Of a DNA stretch of 64,000 nucleotides, positions 15,990-26,000 are shown one piece after another. Within the stretch, counting starts at the first letter, position 1. Every line of letters starts with the position of its first letter. The notes under the pieces are model-generated. The model ran no database searches. It was not told where the DNA came from and saw nothing but the letters and a program-made list of their open reading frames with translations. The stretch spans positions 1,116,001 through 1,180,000 of the forward strand of contig NZ_CBDDBS010000003.1 of the NCBI RefSeq assembly GCF_965225875.1, written 5' to 3'. Origin of the DNA: Haliscomenobacter sp965225875. Lineage in GTDB: Bacteria > Bacteroidota > Bacteroidia > Chitinophagales > Saprospiraceae. The position numbers and the translations under genes were made by a program.

Positions 15990-18068
15990 ATGAAGAAGAT
16001 CATCTATTTACTGACGCTCCAGATCAGTCTTTCTTTATCCAGCTCCAGTTATGCCCAGGTCTCCAATGAGCTGCTCTTTGGGGTGGCGTACTACGACGAA
16101 TACATGCCCTACGAGCGCCTGGATAAGGACATCGCGATGATGAAAGCCAGCGGTATCAATTTCGTCCGCATCGCCGAATCCACCTGGAGCACCGTTGAAC
16201 CACAGGACAACGTGTTCAATTTCTACCACATCGACCGGGTGCTGGATGCCATGCACAAAGCCAACATCAAGGTGATCATTGGTACGCCGACCTATGCGGT
16301 GCCTACCTGGTTGGTCAAAAAGTATCCCTCCGTTTTGGCGGTGACCCCACAAGGTCCCAGGCAGTACGGTGCCCGGCAAAACATGGACATCACCAACGAG
16401 CACTACCTCTTCCATGCCGAGCGGGTAATCCGCAAAATGATGGAACACATCAAAGACCACCCGGCGATCATTGGCTATCAGGTGGACAATGAAACCAAAT
16501 CTTACCAAACTTCGGGGGATAATGTACAAAAGCAGTTTGTTCAGTACATGAAAACCAAGTTCAAAACCCTGGACAACATCAATAAAATTTATGGCCTGGA
16601 TTATTGGAGCAACCGCATCAACAATTGGGAAGATTTTCCTTCGGTGAACGGCTCTATCAATGCGAGTTTGAGGTCTGAATTTGCCAGATTTCAACGGCAA
16701 CTGGTGACCGATTTCCTGGCCTGGCAAAGCAAAATTGTAAAAGAATACGCCAAGCCAAATCAATTCGTTACTCAAAATTTTGATCTGGAGTGGCGGGGTT
16801 ATTCTTTTGGGGTACAACCTGATGTTGATCACTTTGCCGCAGCAAAAGCGCTGGACATTGCGGGTATCGACATCTATCACCCTACCCAGGAAAGTTTGAC
16901 GGGTATTGAAATCTCCTTCGGCGGCGACATGGCCCGCTCGATGAAAGGTGGCAAAAACTATTTTGTGATCGAAACCGAAGCGCAGGGATTCCCACAATGG
17001 GTGCCCTTTCCCAATCAACTGCGTTTGCAGGCATTCAGCCACCTGGCTTCTGGGGCCAACATGGTGGGTTATTGGCATTGGCATTCGATACACAACTCAG
17101 CTGAGACCTACTGGAAGGGCTTGTTAAGCCACGACTTTGAGCCCAACCCAACCTACAATGAGGCCCAAACCATTGGCAAAGATTTCCAGCGATTGAGTCC
17201 TAAACTGATCAATCTCAAGAAAAAAAATGAGGTAGCGGTTTTGTTCAGCAATGAGGCACTCACGGCCTTCAATGCCTTTAGTTTTGGCTGGGGTGCCCGT
17301 GAAACCTACAATGACATCTTGCGGCCCTATTACGATGCCTTGTACAACCAAAATGTAGGCACAGATTTTATCGACCCATCAGTAGAAGATTTCAGTGCAT
17401 ACAAACTCATCATCGTCCCCGCATTGTATGCTGCCAGTGACGCTTTGCTGCTCAAACTCAATCAATTTGTCAAAAACGGCGGCCATGTCTTGTACACTTT
17501 CAAATCTGGCTTTTCGGATGAAAATGTCAAAGTGCGCAGCAGCATTCAGCCTGGAATCATCAACGAAGCTTGTGGGATCAGTTACAGCCAGTTTGTCATA
17601 CCCAACAAGGTCAGTTTGAAAGGTGATCCTTTCGGAGTAGGCGCCCAGAATAACATCCACACCTGGATGGAATTGCTTACACCCACTACGGCTAAAGTAC
17701 TGGCTTATTACGATCATCCGGTTTGGGGCAAATACGCTGCAGTGACTCAAAATCAATACGGTCAGGGGGTAGCTACCTACGTGGCAGCCATGACGACGCC
17801 CTTGCAAACCGAAAAAATTGTCAAAGCCGCCCTCGAAAAAGCAAAGCTTTGGGGTGCCGATCAGCAGTTGCATTTCCCACTCATCACCAAAATGGGTGTC
17901 AACTCAGCTGGTAAAAAAATCCACTATTACTTCAATTATTCCAGTGCGGCTAAAAAAGTGATTTATCCGCACAAAGCTGGCAAAGAGTTACTGGGCGACA
18001 AAGTGGTTTTGATGAATGCTGCTCTGGACTTAGAGCCTTGGGGGGTAAGGATTGTGGAGGAAAATTAA
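15990..18068 (+). CDS. Secreted GH42 beta-galactosidase
   Basis: A 692-residue glycoside hydrolase expected to release terminal beta-galactosyl residues. A signal peptide (to ~A22) indicates export. The GH42 TIM barrel begins GVAYYDEYMPYERLDKDIAM, with the family IAESTWSTVEP segment. The acid/base is probably E168 in GYQVDNETKS and the nucleophile E328 in FVIETEAQGFPQW. The following GASHNM-type stretch (HLASGANMVGYWHWHS) and the beta-galactosidase trimerisation domain (EVAVLFSNEA, ~410-600) are present, with a C-terminal beta domain ending DLEPWGVRIVE. It could also act on beta-arabinosides, as some GH42 enzymes do. The YceI gene follows after ~110 bp. Confidence 0.93.
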   Translation: MKKIIYLLTLQISLSLSSSSYAQVSNELLFGVAYYDEYMPYERLDKDIAMMKASGINFVRIAESTWSTVEPQDNVFNFYHIDRVLDAMHKANIKVIIGTPTYAVPTWLVKKYPSVLAVTPQGPRQYGARQNMDITNEHYLFHAERVIRKMMEHIKDHPAIIGYQVDNETKSYQTSGDNVQKQFVQYMKTKFKTLDNINKIYGLDYWSNRINNWEDFPSVNGSINASLRSEFARFQRQLVTDFLAWQSKIVKEYAKPNQFVTQNFDLEWRGYSFGVQPDVDHFAAAKALDIAGIDIYHPTQESLTGIEISFGGDMARSMKGGKNYFVIETEAQGFPQWVPFPNQLRLQAFSHLASGANMVGYWHWHSIHNSAETYWKGLLSHDFEPNPTYNEAQTIGKDFQRLSPKLINLKKKNEVAVLFSNEALTAFNAFSFGWGARETYNDILRPYYDALYNQNVGTDFIDPSVEDFSAYKLIIVPALYAASDALLLKLNQFVKNGGHVLYTFKSGFSDENVKVRSSIQPGIINEACGISYSQFVIPNKVSLKGDPFGVGAQNNIHTWMELLTPTTAKVLAYYDHPVWGKYAAVTQNQYGQGVATYVAAMTTPLQTEKIVKAALEKAKLWGADQQLHFPLITKMGVNSAGKKIHYYFNYSSAAKKVIYPHKAGKELLGDKVVLMNAALDLEPWGVRIVEEN

Positions 18069-18177
18069 GTTATGCGTATATCGCAAAAAAAATACTGAGA
18101 TGAAAGCCCTTTTTATAAATTTTGTTTCATCACACCTGTGCAGTTATGGAAAAACGCCAGGTACAAACACCACACAA

Positions 18178-18762
18178 ATGAAAAAGATTTTTGCTTTAAT
18201 CCCCGTATTTTGTCTGTTTAGCGTTTTGGCTTTTGGCCAATGGGTCAACGACAAAGGCCACTCCAGAGTAGCCTTCATTGTACAGCACCACGGTATTTCG
18301 GAGGTGGATGGCTTTTTTAAAAAATACGAAGCCACTTTGACTGCCACCAAAGACGATTTATCCGATGCTGCTTTTGAAGTGACCATTGAAACGGCGAGCC
18401 TCAATACCGAACTGGAAATGCGCGACAATCACCTGCGCAGCCCGGATATTTTTGATGTTCAAAAATTCCCGACCATTACCTTCAAAAGTACTTCCTTCAA
18501 AAAGAAAAAAAAGAACCTGTACACCATGACCGGGAACCTAACCATCAAAGGCATCACCAAGCCTCTGACATTGGATGTGACCATGAACGGCCCGGTAGAA
18601 AACCCGAACAAAAATGCCAAGAACATCCAGGTAGGCATCAAGGCTTTGGGAACCATCAAAAGAAGTGAGTTCACCGTGGGCCAAAACCTGACCACGGCTT
18701 TTGTTAGCGATGAGATTCAACTGCGGATTACCGGGGAGTTTAATAAGGCTTTGCCGAAGTAA
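18178..18762 (+). CDS. YceI-family secreted lipid-binding protein
   Basis: The start at 18178 (MKKIFALIPVFCLFSVLAFGQ) gives a signal peptide of ~21 residues; the frame is open further upstream but without support. The 194-residue product has the YceI lipocalin-like barrel that binds polyprenoid or amphipathic ligands in the periplasm. Family motifs are WVNDKGHSRVAFIVQHHGISEV-like N-terminal sequence (quoted in part), NTELEMRDNHLRSPDIFDVQKFP, split here as EMRDNHLRSPD and FDVQKFPTITFKS, and GNLTIKGITKPLTLDV. Length is normal. A short A/T-rich hairpin at about 18775-18793, followed by TTAG, may end the transcript. Any link to the GH42 enzyme is by position only. Confidence 0.93.
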   Translation: MKKIFALIPVFCLFSVLAFGQWVNDKGHSRVAFIVQHHGISEVDGFFKKYEATLTATKDDLSDAAFEVTIETASLNTELEMRDNHLRSPDIFDVQKFPTITFKSTSFKKKKKNLYTMTGNLTIKGITKPLTLDVTMNGPVENPNKNAKNIQVGIKALGTIKRSEFTVGQNLTTAFVSDEIQLRITGEFNKALPK

Positions 18763-18951
18763 TCCTTGAAGCTAAAACCAAAATTTTAGGTTTTTAGATC
18801 ATCCCATAGGGGGAAGAGGACAATGCTGCATCTTGTCTGTGATCCTTTAGAAAAAGGTTCGAATCACCGACTGTGTAAACTTTGTTCTCTTCCTCGATTT
18901 TGTATTGAGGGGCAATGGATTACACATTTCAGTAACCAAAGCCCACGTACA

Positions 18952-19557
18952 ATGCGTAAATTCCTTGGCATTTTTTTCTATTTCCTTCCATTGCTGAGCT
19001 TTGGGCAAGGAAACAAACTCATCCCCTTCAACCTTTCCTTTTTCAACGAAGCCACTGCCATCCCATTCACCCAGGCATTTTCTACCCCGATTCACCCTGG
19101 TCTGCAAATCGGAACCGAGTTCAACCTAAAGACCAAACCCTCGGCCCGTCTTTTCCAAACTGCCAACCTCAGCTATTTCTACCATCATCGCCTCAACCAC
19201 GGCATAGGTGTATACTCTGAGCTGGGCTACGAGCAACGGTTAAAATCGGGCCCTGCTTTCAGTGCCTTATTTGGGCTGGGGTACTTGCACACTTTTGCTA
19301 CGGCGGAAGAATTCAGTTTTCAGGATGGGCAATACCTCAATAAAAATGATCGGGGCAATGCCCGCTTGCTGGCCTCCCTGGCTTTTGATGTAGGTTTTTA
19401 TTTAAAAAAAGACCAGCCCAATAGCCCTAAAATCTTTTTGCGCTACCAATCCTGGCTGGAATATCCTTATTCCCCTGGCTTTATTCCCTTGATGACCCAT
19501 ACGAACTTGCATGTGGGCACCAAATTTTTCCTCACCAAAAAGAACCTGAGACAATGA
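18952..19557 (+). CDS. Outer-membrane beta-barrel-like protein, unknown function
   Basis: The start at 18952 (MRKFLGIFFYFLPLLSFGQ) gives a signal peptide; the frame before it is unsupported. The mature ~182 residues are rich in alternating beta-strand patterns and aromatic residues (for example LFQTANLSYFYHHRLNHGIG, GLGYLHTFAT, FLRYQSWLEYPYSPGF), suggesting a small outer-membrane barrel of about eight strands. No catalytic motif is visible. The stop overlaps the start of the serine hydrolase by four bases (ATGA), so the two are translationally coupled and may act together at the envelope. I recognise no named family. Confidence 0.7.
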   Translation: MRKFLGIFFYFLPLLSFGQGNKLIPFNLSFFNEATAIPFTQAFSTPIHPGLQIGTEFNLKTKPSARLFQTANLSYFYHHRLNHGIGVYSELGYEQRLKSGPAFSALFGLGYLHTFATAEEFSFQDGQYLNKNDRGNARLLASLAFDVGFYLKKDQPNSPKIFLRYQSWLEYPYSPGFIPLMTHTNLHVGTKFFLTKKNLRQ

Positions 19558-20735
19558 AAACCCTATCTATACTCGGTTTACTGATTCTGACCTTGTTTTC
19601 CTGTCAAAAAGGAGAAGTCATCAGCCCGAATAACTACACTTGCAACTTCAATTTTGAAGACAGCAGTCAATCCCATCCCCGCCGCTCAAAATACCAGGCC
19701 CAAATCGACGACATGACCCAAAAAGGTGGCGTGGTAGGCGTGAGTATGTCGGTGCAGGATCAGGACGGCCTCTGGCTCGGCAGTAGCGGCAAAGCAGATT
19801 TATACAACAACATTGACTTGATGCCCTGCCACATCACCAGAGTCGGCTCCACCGTGAAAATGTACACGGCGACCCTTATCCTTAAATTGCAGGAAGAAGG
19901 GAAGTTGAATTTGGATCAAAAAATTGCGGAGCATTTGAGTGGAGCCTCCATCAAACGCATCAAAAACGCCGAAAAAGCAACCATCCGCCAGCTTTTACAA
20001 CACAGCAGCGGGATTTACAACTACATCCAAAGTGCCCAGTTTCAAACGGCGTCAATCAACAACTTGATCAAAGAATGGCACGCCGAGGATTTGCTGCAAT
20101 ACGCCTACGACAAACCTGCTTATTTTGAACCCGAGGCCGACATCCGTTATTCCAATACCAATTACATCTTACTCGGGCTATTGATCGAAAAAATCGAGGG
20201 CAAAGCCCTTTATCAGGTTTTTGATGAAAAAATTTTCCAGCCACTCAAATTAAAATATACCTCATTCGCTGGAAAAAACCCTGTTCCACACAACATCATT
20301 CGAGGCTACATCGACTTGTACAGCAACTTGCAGGTGATCGAAAGCACCTATTACAGTGGTTGGGATTATTATACCGCCGATGGTGGTTTAATTTCAAATC
20401 CTTATGATATGACGGTGTTTTTTAAGGCCTTAATGGCCGGAAAAATCATTAAACCGACTTCGCTGCAGGCCATGTTGAGCTGGAAAGCGCCTAAGGAACA
20501 AGATCCTGAGTTTTATCCCATTCAATACGGTTTGGGCATTTTCAGAATGGAAACACCCCGCGGCATAGCTTATTTCCACAGTGGTGACGCCATCGGGTAT
20601 TACGCCAATATGATGTATTTTCCTGAAGATGGGACTACAGTCGTATATGCTGTGAACAGCAATTATGGGAAGATTGACCAGGCTGTTTCGACTAAAAGTG
20701 CCATGGAAAAAATAATTTTGGCGACAAAAAAATAA
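19554..20735 (+). CDS. Serine hydrolase lipoprotein (beta-lactamase / class C family)
   Basis: A 393-residue lipoprotein; the signal peptide ends in the lipobox LFSC (Cys ~17). The penicillin-binding-protein fold is complete: S99-T-V-K102 (SxxK, nucleophile), Y199-S-N201 (YxN) and a C-terminal FHSGDAIGY corresponding to the KTG/HxG box. The N-terminal RLLQHSSGI-type motif (RQLLQHSSGIYNY) is typical of esterase/D-aminopeptidase-like members rather than true beta-lactamases. It is likely an envelope esterase or D-Ala peptidase. It is coupled to the preceding barrel gene by an ATGA overlap and is followed by a terminator. Confidence 0.92.
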   Translation: MKTLSILGLLILTLFSCQKGEVISPNNYTCNFNFEDSSQSHPRRSKYQAQIDDMTQKGGVVGVSMSVQDQDGLWLGSSGKADLYNNIDLMPCHITRVGSTVKMYTATLILKLQEEGKLNLDQKIAEHLSGASIKRIKNAEKATIRQLLQHSSGIYNYIQSAQFQTASINNLIKEWHAEDLLQYAYDKPAYFEPEADIRYSNTNYILLGLLIEKIEGKALYQVFDEKIFQPLKLKYTSFAGKNPVPHNIIRGYIDLYSNLQVIESTYYSGWDYYTADGGLISNPYDMTVFFKALMAGKIIKPTSLQAMLSWKAPKEQDPEFYPIQYGLGIFRMETPRGIAYFHSGDAIGYYANMMYFPEDGTTVVYAVNSNYGKIDQAVSTKSAMEKIILATKK

Positions 20736-20755
20736 ACATTATCCCAGCACAAAAC

Positions 20756-20795
20756 GACAAAAGGCCACAGCAGATCAGTGCTGTAGCCTTTTGTC
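20756..20795. terminator. Bidirectional terminator between convergent genes
   Basis: A 17-position stem (20756-20772 / 20779-20795, one mismatch) with a 6-base loop lies between the serine hydrolase (plus) and fcl (minus). The outer stem ends in A-run and T-run (ACAAAA / TTTTGT), so it can work in both directions. Confidence 0.8.
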
Positions 20796-20839
20796 AAATT
20801 TGGATAAATAGAGTGTTATGCTCTACCTGGAAATTAGTT

Positions 20840-21796
20840 TCATATACTACTTGGTTCCAACTGCTGAAACCACGATTCTTTTTCCAGGCCAGCGTAAGTT
20901 CGTTCGATTCCTTCTCTCAATCCAATTTTGTGTTTCCATCCCAAGGCATGGATTTTTGACACATCCATCAATTTACGTGGTGTGCCATCTGGTTTAGAGG
21001 TATTTAAACGAATATCCCCGGTATAGCCAACAATCGTTTTAATGAGTTGAGCCAATTCTAAAATGCTTAAATCCTCACCAGTGCCGATATTGATGTGACC
21101 GATTTCGTTGTAATTGAGCATGAGGAAAAGACTAGCTTCAGCCAGGTCATCCACGTGTAAAAACTCTCGTAGCGGTTTCCCGCTTCCCCAAATTTCTACA
21201 TAGCCTTCTTCTTTAACTTTGGCTTCGTGAAATTTTCGGATAATTGCGGGTAATACGTGGCTCGTTTGTAAATCGTAATTGTCGTTGGGTCCATAAAGAT
21301 TGGTAGGCATTGCAGAAATAAAGTTACAGCCAAATTGACTTCGATAAGCTTCACATAATTTGATGCCTGCAATCTTTGCAATGGCGTATGGTTCATTGGT
21401 AGGTTCCAGAAAACCTGAAAGGAGGTGTTCTTCTTTGAGTGGTTGTGGTGCCAATTTTGGGTAAATACATGATGAACCAAGGAACAACAGCTTTTTCACA
21501 CCTGCTTCTTTCGCTGCATGAATGACATTGTTTTGAATCATCAAGTTGTCGTACAAGAACTCCCCTCTATAGGTATTGTTGGCAATGATCCCTCCAACTT
21601 TAGCAGCCGCGAGAAAAACATATTCTGGCTTTTCATGTTCAAAAAATGCCTCAACGGCTGCTTGATTGCGTAAATCAAGTTCAATTGAAGTTCGCAAGAC
21701 CAAATTTTCGTGCCCTTGCTTTTTTAAGCAACGAAGAATGGCTGAGCCCACCATTCCTCGATGACCAGCAATGTAAATTTTGCTAGACTTTTCCAT
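20840..21796 (-). CDS. fcl: GDP-L-fucose synthase
   Basis: An NADPH-dependent epimerase-reductase that turns GDP-4-keto-6-deoxy-D-mannose into GDP-L-fucose. The ATG at 21796 is preferred to a GTG one codon upstream. The 318 residues show GHRGMVGS (cofactor loop), GSSCIYPK (catalytic Ser and the usual Cys), YAIAKIAG (Tyr-x3-Lys) and the NLYGPNDNYD substrate motif, all typical. It lies 26 bp after gmd and is the last gene of the exopolysaccharide locus. The pair shows that L-fucose, or a derivative, is probably in the polymer. Confidence 0.97.
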   Translation of the reverse strand: MEKSSKIYIAGHRGMVGSAILRCLKKQGHENLVLRTSIELDLRNQAAVEAFFEHEKPEYVFLAAAKVGGIIANNTYRGEFLYDNLMIQNNVIHAAKEAGVKKLLFLGSSCIYPKLAPQPLKEEHLLSGFLEPTNEPYAIAKIAGIKLCEAYRSQFGCNFISAMPTNLYGPNDNYDLQTSHVLPAIIRKFHEAKVKEEGYVEIWGSGKPLREFLHVDDLAEASLFLMLNYNEIGHINIGTGEDLSILELAQLIKTIVGYTGDIRLNTSKPDGTPRKLMDVSKIHALGWKHKIGLREGIERTYAGLEKESWFQQLEPSSI

Positions 21797-21822
21797 CACA
21801 TTTAAATTTGCCTGTTATTGTT

Positions 21823-22941
21823 TTATTCAAATTCATTTTTTATGGCGAAACCAGCATTTTTGAGTACGCGGTTTTGATGGAATAAATCCAAATCAGCTAC
21901 TACCATTTCACTCACCAACTCATTCAAATCATACTTAGGCTCCCAACCCAGTTTTTGGCGGGCCTTGGAGCTATCACCAATCAATAAATCAACCTCGGCA
22001 GGTCGGAAATACCTTGGATCGATGGCAACGACCTCACGACCTGGCTCTAAATGAAATTCAGGATCATTTGATGCTGCAACTATACCAATTTCATTACTCC
22101 CTTCTCCTTTAAATTCCAGTTCCACGCCTATTTCTTGAAAGGCCATTCTCACAAAATCACGAACCGAGGTTGCTACTCCAGTCGAAATCACGAAATCTTC
22201 AGGGCTTGGTTGTTGAAGCATCAGCCACATTGCCTCTACATAGTCTTTGGCATGTCCCCAGTCTCGCTGAGCATCAAGGTTACCTAGGAAAAGTTTGTCC
22301 TGTAAACCCAACCCAATTTTGGCCACTGCTCGGGTAATTTTGCGCGTAACGAAGGTTTCACCACGTAGTGGGCTCTCATGGTTAAATAAGATGCCATTGC
22401 AAGCATAAAGACCGTAAGCCTCTCGGTAATTGACTGTGATCCAGTAGGCATAAAGTTTGGCTACCCCATATGGAGAACGCGGGTAAAAAGGAGTACGTTC
22501 GGTTTGAGGCACTTCTTGTACCAAGCCGTACAATTCTGAGGTAGAAGCTTGATAATATTTTGTTTTTTTCTCTAAACCCAAAAATCGTATGGCTTCCAAC
22601 AAGCGAAGTGCCCCAGTTCCATCTGCATTGGCGGTGTATTCGGGCGATTCAAAACTAACCTGCACGTGTGATTGAGCTCCGAGGTTATAAATTTCATCAG
22701 GCTGGACTTCCTGAACGATCCGAATTAGGTTAGATGAATCGGTCAAATCCCCGTAATGGAGAAAAAAATTCAAACCCCGGTCATGAGGGTCTTGATAAAG
22801 ATGATCGATCCGGGTGGTGTTAAACAAGGAAGAGCGACGTTTAATTCCATGTACTTCATACCCTTTGGCTAGAAGCAATTCACTGAGATAGGCTCCATCC
22901 TGGCCTGTAATCCCGGTTAGTAAGGCTCGTTTTTTGTTCAT
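21823..22941 (-). CDS. gmd: GDP-mannose 4,6-dehydratase
   Basis: The first step from GDP-D-mannose to GDP-4-keto-6-deoxymannose. The 372 residues carry the cofactor motif GITGQDGAYL, catalytic STSELYG and YPRSPYGVAKLYAY (Tyr-x3-Lys), the NHESPLRGETFVTRKITRA segment and RDWGHAKDYV, all diagnostic for GMD. It is paired with fcl downstream and separated from the upstream beta-helix gene by 131 bp containing a terminator, so it may have its own promoter. Confidence 0.97.
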   Translation of the reverse strand: MNKKRALLTGITGQDGAYLSELLLAKGYEVHGIKRRSSLFNTTRIDHLYQDPHDRGLNFFLHYGDLTDSSNLIRIVQEVQPDEIYNLGAQSHVQVSFESPEYTANADGTGALRLLEAIRFLGLEKKTKYYQASTSELYGLVQEVPQTERTPFYPRSPYGVAKLYAYWITVNYREAYGLYACNGILFNHESPLRGETFVTRKITRAVAKIGLGLQDKLFLGNLDAQRDWGHAKDYVEAMWLMLQQPSPEDFVISTGVATSVRDFVRMAFQEIGVELEFKGEGSNEIGIVAASNDPEFHLEPGREVVAIDPRYFRPAEVDLLIGDSSKARQKLGWEPKYDLNELVSEMVVADLDLFHQNRVLKNAGFAIKNEFE

Positions 22942-23005
22942 GTCAATTAAAATTTTCGAATTACTATAGTTGCTTGGTTTGCCGCCAATTTTGAAATAAA
23001 TTTTA

Positions 23006-23040
23006 AGCCTTTACCCCTGTCATTACCAGAGATAAAGGCT
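23006..23040 (-). terminator. Hairpin after the beta-helix gene
   Basis: A 14-position stem (23006-23019 / 23027-23040, two G-U type pairs on the minus-strand RNA) with a 7-base loop lies 33 bases after the beta-helix stop, followed on the minus strand by TTAAAATTTATTT. It probably ends or attenuates the main exopolysaccharide transcript before gmd-fcl. Confidence 0.65.
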
Positions 23041-23072
23041 CAAAAAGAAATGCTTTTATTCTTATTTAAGTG

Positions 23073-26000
23073 CTAGTTTCTGCCCACCACAAAAGGAAGG
23101 GCCTTACTGAGCAAGATGCCAGAATGGTGGAGATAATACATTCCAGTATACAAATCTGGCAAATTCCATCTGATTGTATTCCAACCTGAAATGGTTTCTG
23201 CTTGGAAAGATTTGATTTTACGACCAAATTGATCAATGATCGTGAAAATGACCGAAGACTCCCGAGTAAACAACTTGATGGTTAATTCGGCGTTTCCCCC
23301 ATTTAAAGGGTTAGGATAAATTTGCCAGTCATCTGCTTCACAGTCTGTTTTTTCTTCCAAAATTTCGGAATAGGAAGATTTTCCATCTTTGTAAACATAC
23401 TTCAAGCGGTAATAATTCAGCTTCTGAATTTCAGCATCCAGAAATTGAAAGGATTGTAAGCCCGTTTTTCCATTGTTTTTGATCTTTGCAATTGAAACAA
23501 AAGTATTTCCATCCCTACTCTCCTCCAATTCAAAATGGTCGAAATTGTCATTGAGTGTCCAAGTCCAATCCAACAGTACCCGGCAGTCATCGATGCGGGA
23601 ATTGAACCCTTCCATGCTACCCGAGGAATTGGGAAGGTTCCCGTTTTTTTTCATTAAAACAATTGAAGTATAAGGCTTCAAAACCACTTTGTCGGTATAG
23701 GTAGTATTTTTTACATCCACATAACTGGTTGCCAGTGGGACTGTCTTATCTGATGAGGTCGGGTTGTATTCGAATCTGATGATTTCATCCTCTTTCACAT
23801 TAACCGCAGAGGCTTCAAATAGACCTACATTGTCCAACCAATAGGAGAAATTCTCATTGAATGCTTGAAAGATCAAGTGGCCTGCGGATACAGAGCTTGG
23901 AAATGAAAAGAGTACCTCGTATTCCGTTCTGTTTGGGTTGAGGTAAATTTTCTTCGAGTTGGAGATAGGATTCCATGGGGAGGTACTTTGTCGTAAAAAC
24001 ACCTCAATCTGGGTTTCTCGTTCTGCTTTGGCACTGAAACGTAGAATGTACTGCTTGGTTCGATCAATCGCCCCACAATTCAAAGCCACTACTCCCTGGG
24101 TTTTTCCGGAGATTTTTACGGCTCTTTTATCCAGCACACTGTTGGTAGACCAGGTTGTCGCACAATCGCCATTGGGCGACCAACAAGACACGCCCATTGA
24201 AGTGTTCTCAAATCCGGGATTGTTGTATTTATTGCGACTGGCGTCAATTGAGACCAAGTTGTAGGGCCGAAATCGCATTGTGCCTCCGCCACCATCGAGG
24301 TTTTTTCCATAAGGGAGCATCGGTCCTCGGGTATCGTACATTTTTTTAACACTACCCACCCCAGCCTGATTGAAATCCGCCATAATGGTCAGGTTTTCGT
24401 CAAAGGGGCGGACATAATAATTCCCGGAAAAGCTTCCCATGGTGGCAAAGTCATTTGCGTCCGACTTGAAATAAAAGGTTGTTTGATTGGTCGTTTTTGA
24501 AAAAAGGTTATTGGCCGTAAAAACCGCATTGGTGATGGGATTCCCTAAATCGTCATGTACCGTTTTGATTTGTACTTTATTGTTGTACAGGGTGTTATTT
24601 TGGATTTTGATGTTTCTTGCATTGTGAATATAAATGCCATTGTTGACACAATTCGCAACGGTATTCCCAATGACATCAACATTTGTGGCATTGTCATCCA
24701 GGTAAATTCCTTCCGCAGCAGCATAATCGGTGCGATTGGTGCCTTCGGGTGCGCCCAAACCATTCAACACAATATTGCCAACAACACTCCGATTCAAAAA
24801 AGTAGTATTGGGCTTCCCTGTCCAGGTATAAATTCCACTTCCATCATCAATAACCAGGCAAAAAGTGTCAATGTAGTTGTTTTTGATGAGGTTATTGTCG
24901 CCAGCAAATCTGATGCCAACATATCCTGTTTTGACAATGTGGTTGTATTCTGCTTTAAATCCTTTTGTATAACTGATGATCCCATAGGCCTGATTTTCCG
25001 TAATCATACCTGGAAAAACACCCGTATTTCGGATTTTATTGTTGGTTAAAACGGCATTAGTAGCGTCGTATTTCAGATTAACGGCAATGCTGTTGGAATT
25101 GATGATTTCGGAGTTTTCCAAGGTGAAATTCGCACAGTTGTGCACACGTATGCCATCTATTCCTGAAAACAGGATCTGGGTGTTTTTGATTTTCAGGTTT
25201 TTCAAATTGGCTGCATTGGAATAAACTCCGTATTGGTTGGCCCCTTTGATAACCAAATTGGCAATTACAATGTCATTGGCTTTTGACTCAATCAGGGTAT
25301 TGGTCGTTGCAATTTGAACACTATAGGCCGAGGGAGATTTTGTACCAAAAAAAACATTGAGTTTTTTTGTCGTCGGATTGTAATACCACTCCCCAAATTG
25401 ATCAAGTGTTTTGAGGTCATTTTGAATGAAATAGCCATAGCCATCCACTAAATTGTAATCGGTAGCCTTACTGTAGTTAATTCTGGCTTTAGTCGTAGTG
25501 GTAATTGGTACCCTTTCGATGGTCCATCTGGAAGTTCGAACCACCAATTCTGCATTATTCCAGGCAGGGCTTTCGGGCAATTGATTGTCAATGAGGTACA
25601 AACTTCCATGCCCTTCAAAAGTTAAAAATCCTTTATTGCTGGCATCGGCGTTGGGATATCGGCCCATGGCGTAGCTGACATTGTTGATTGCCACCATGTT
25701 TACTTTTCCTGCGGTATTGATCACTGGACTTTCAAAAATACCACCACCAACCGGAGTCCAGGTTGAAATATTGGAAAATCCACTGATCACGGGAGGTACA
25801 CCATTTCCGTAAGCTGCAAGAACGATGGGTAAGGAAGCCGAGCCAGATTTAACGATTTGTATGCCACCGGAAAAAACCTCTCCACGTTTAAACAGCACAG
25901 AATCTCCGGGCTGAAGTTGGGAAAAGAAGGTATTTAACTTCGTAATTGTTTTCCAGGGAGTTTGAGCATTTCGCGCCTGTAAAGGGCTTCTGTTGTCATC

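Noticed and set aside
18775..18793. Terminator after the YceI gene
   Set aside because: Only a 5-bp A/T-rich core with some flanking pairing; mentioned in the gene entry but too weak as a separate feature.
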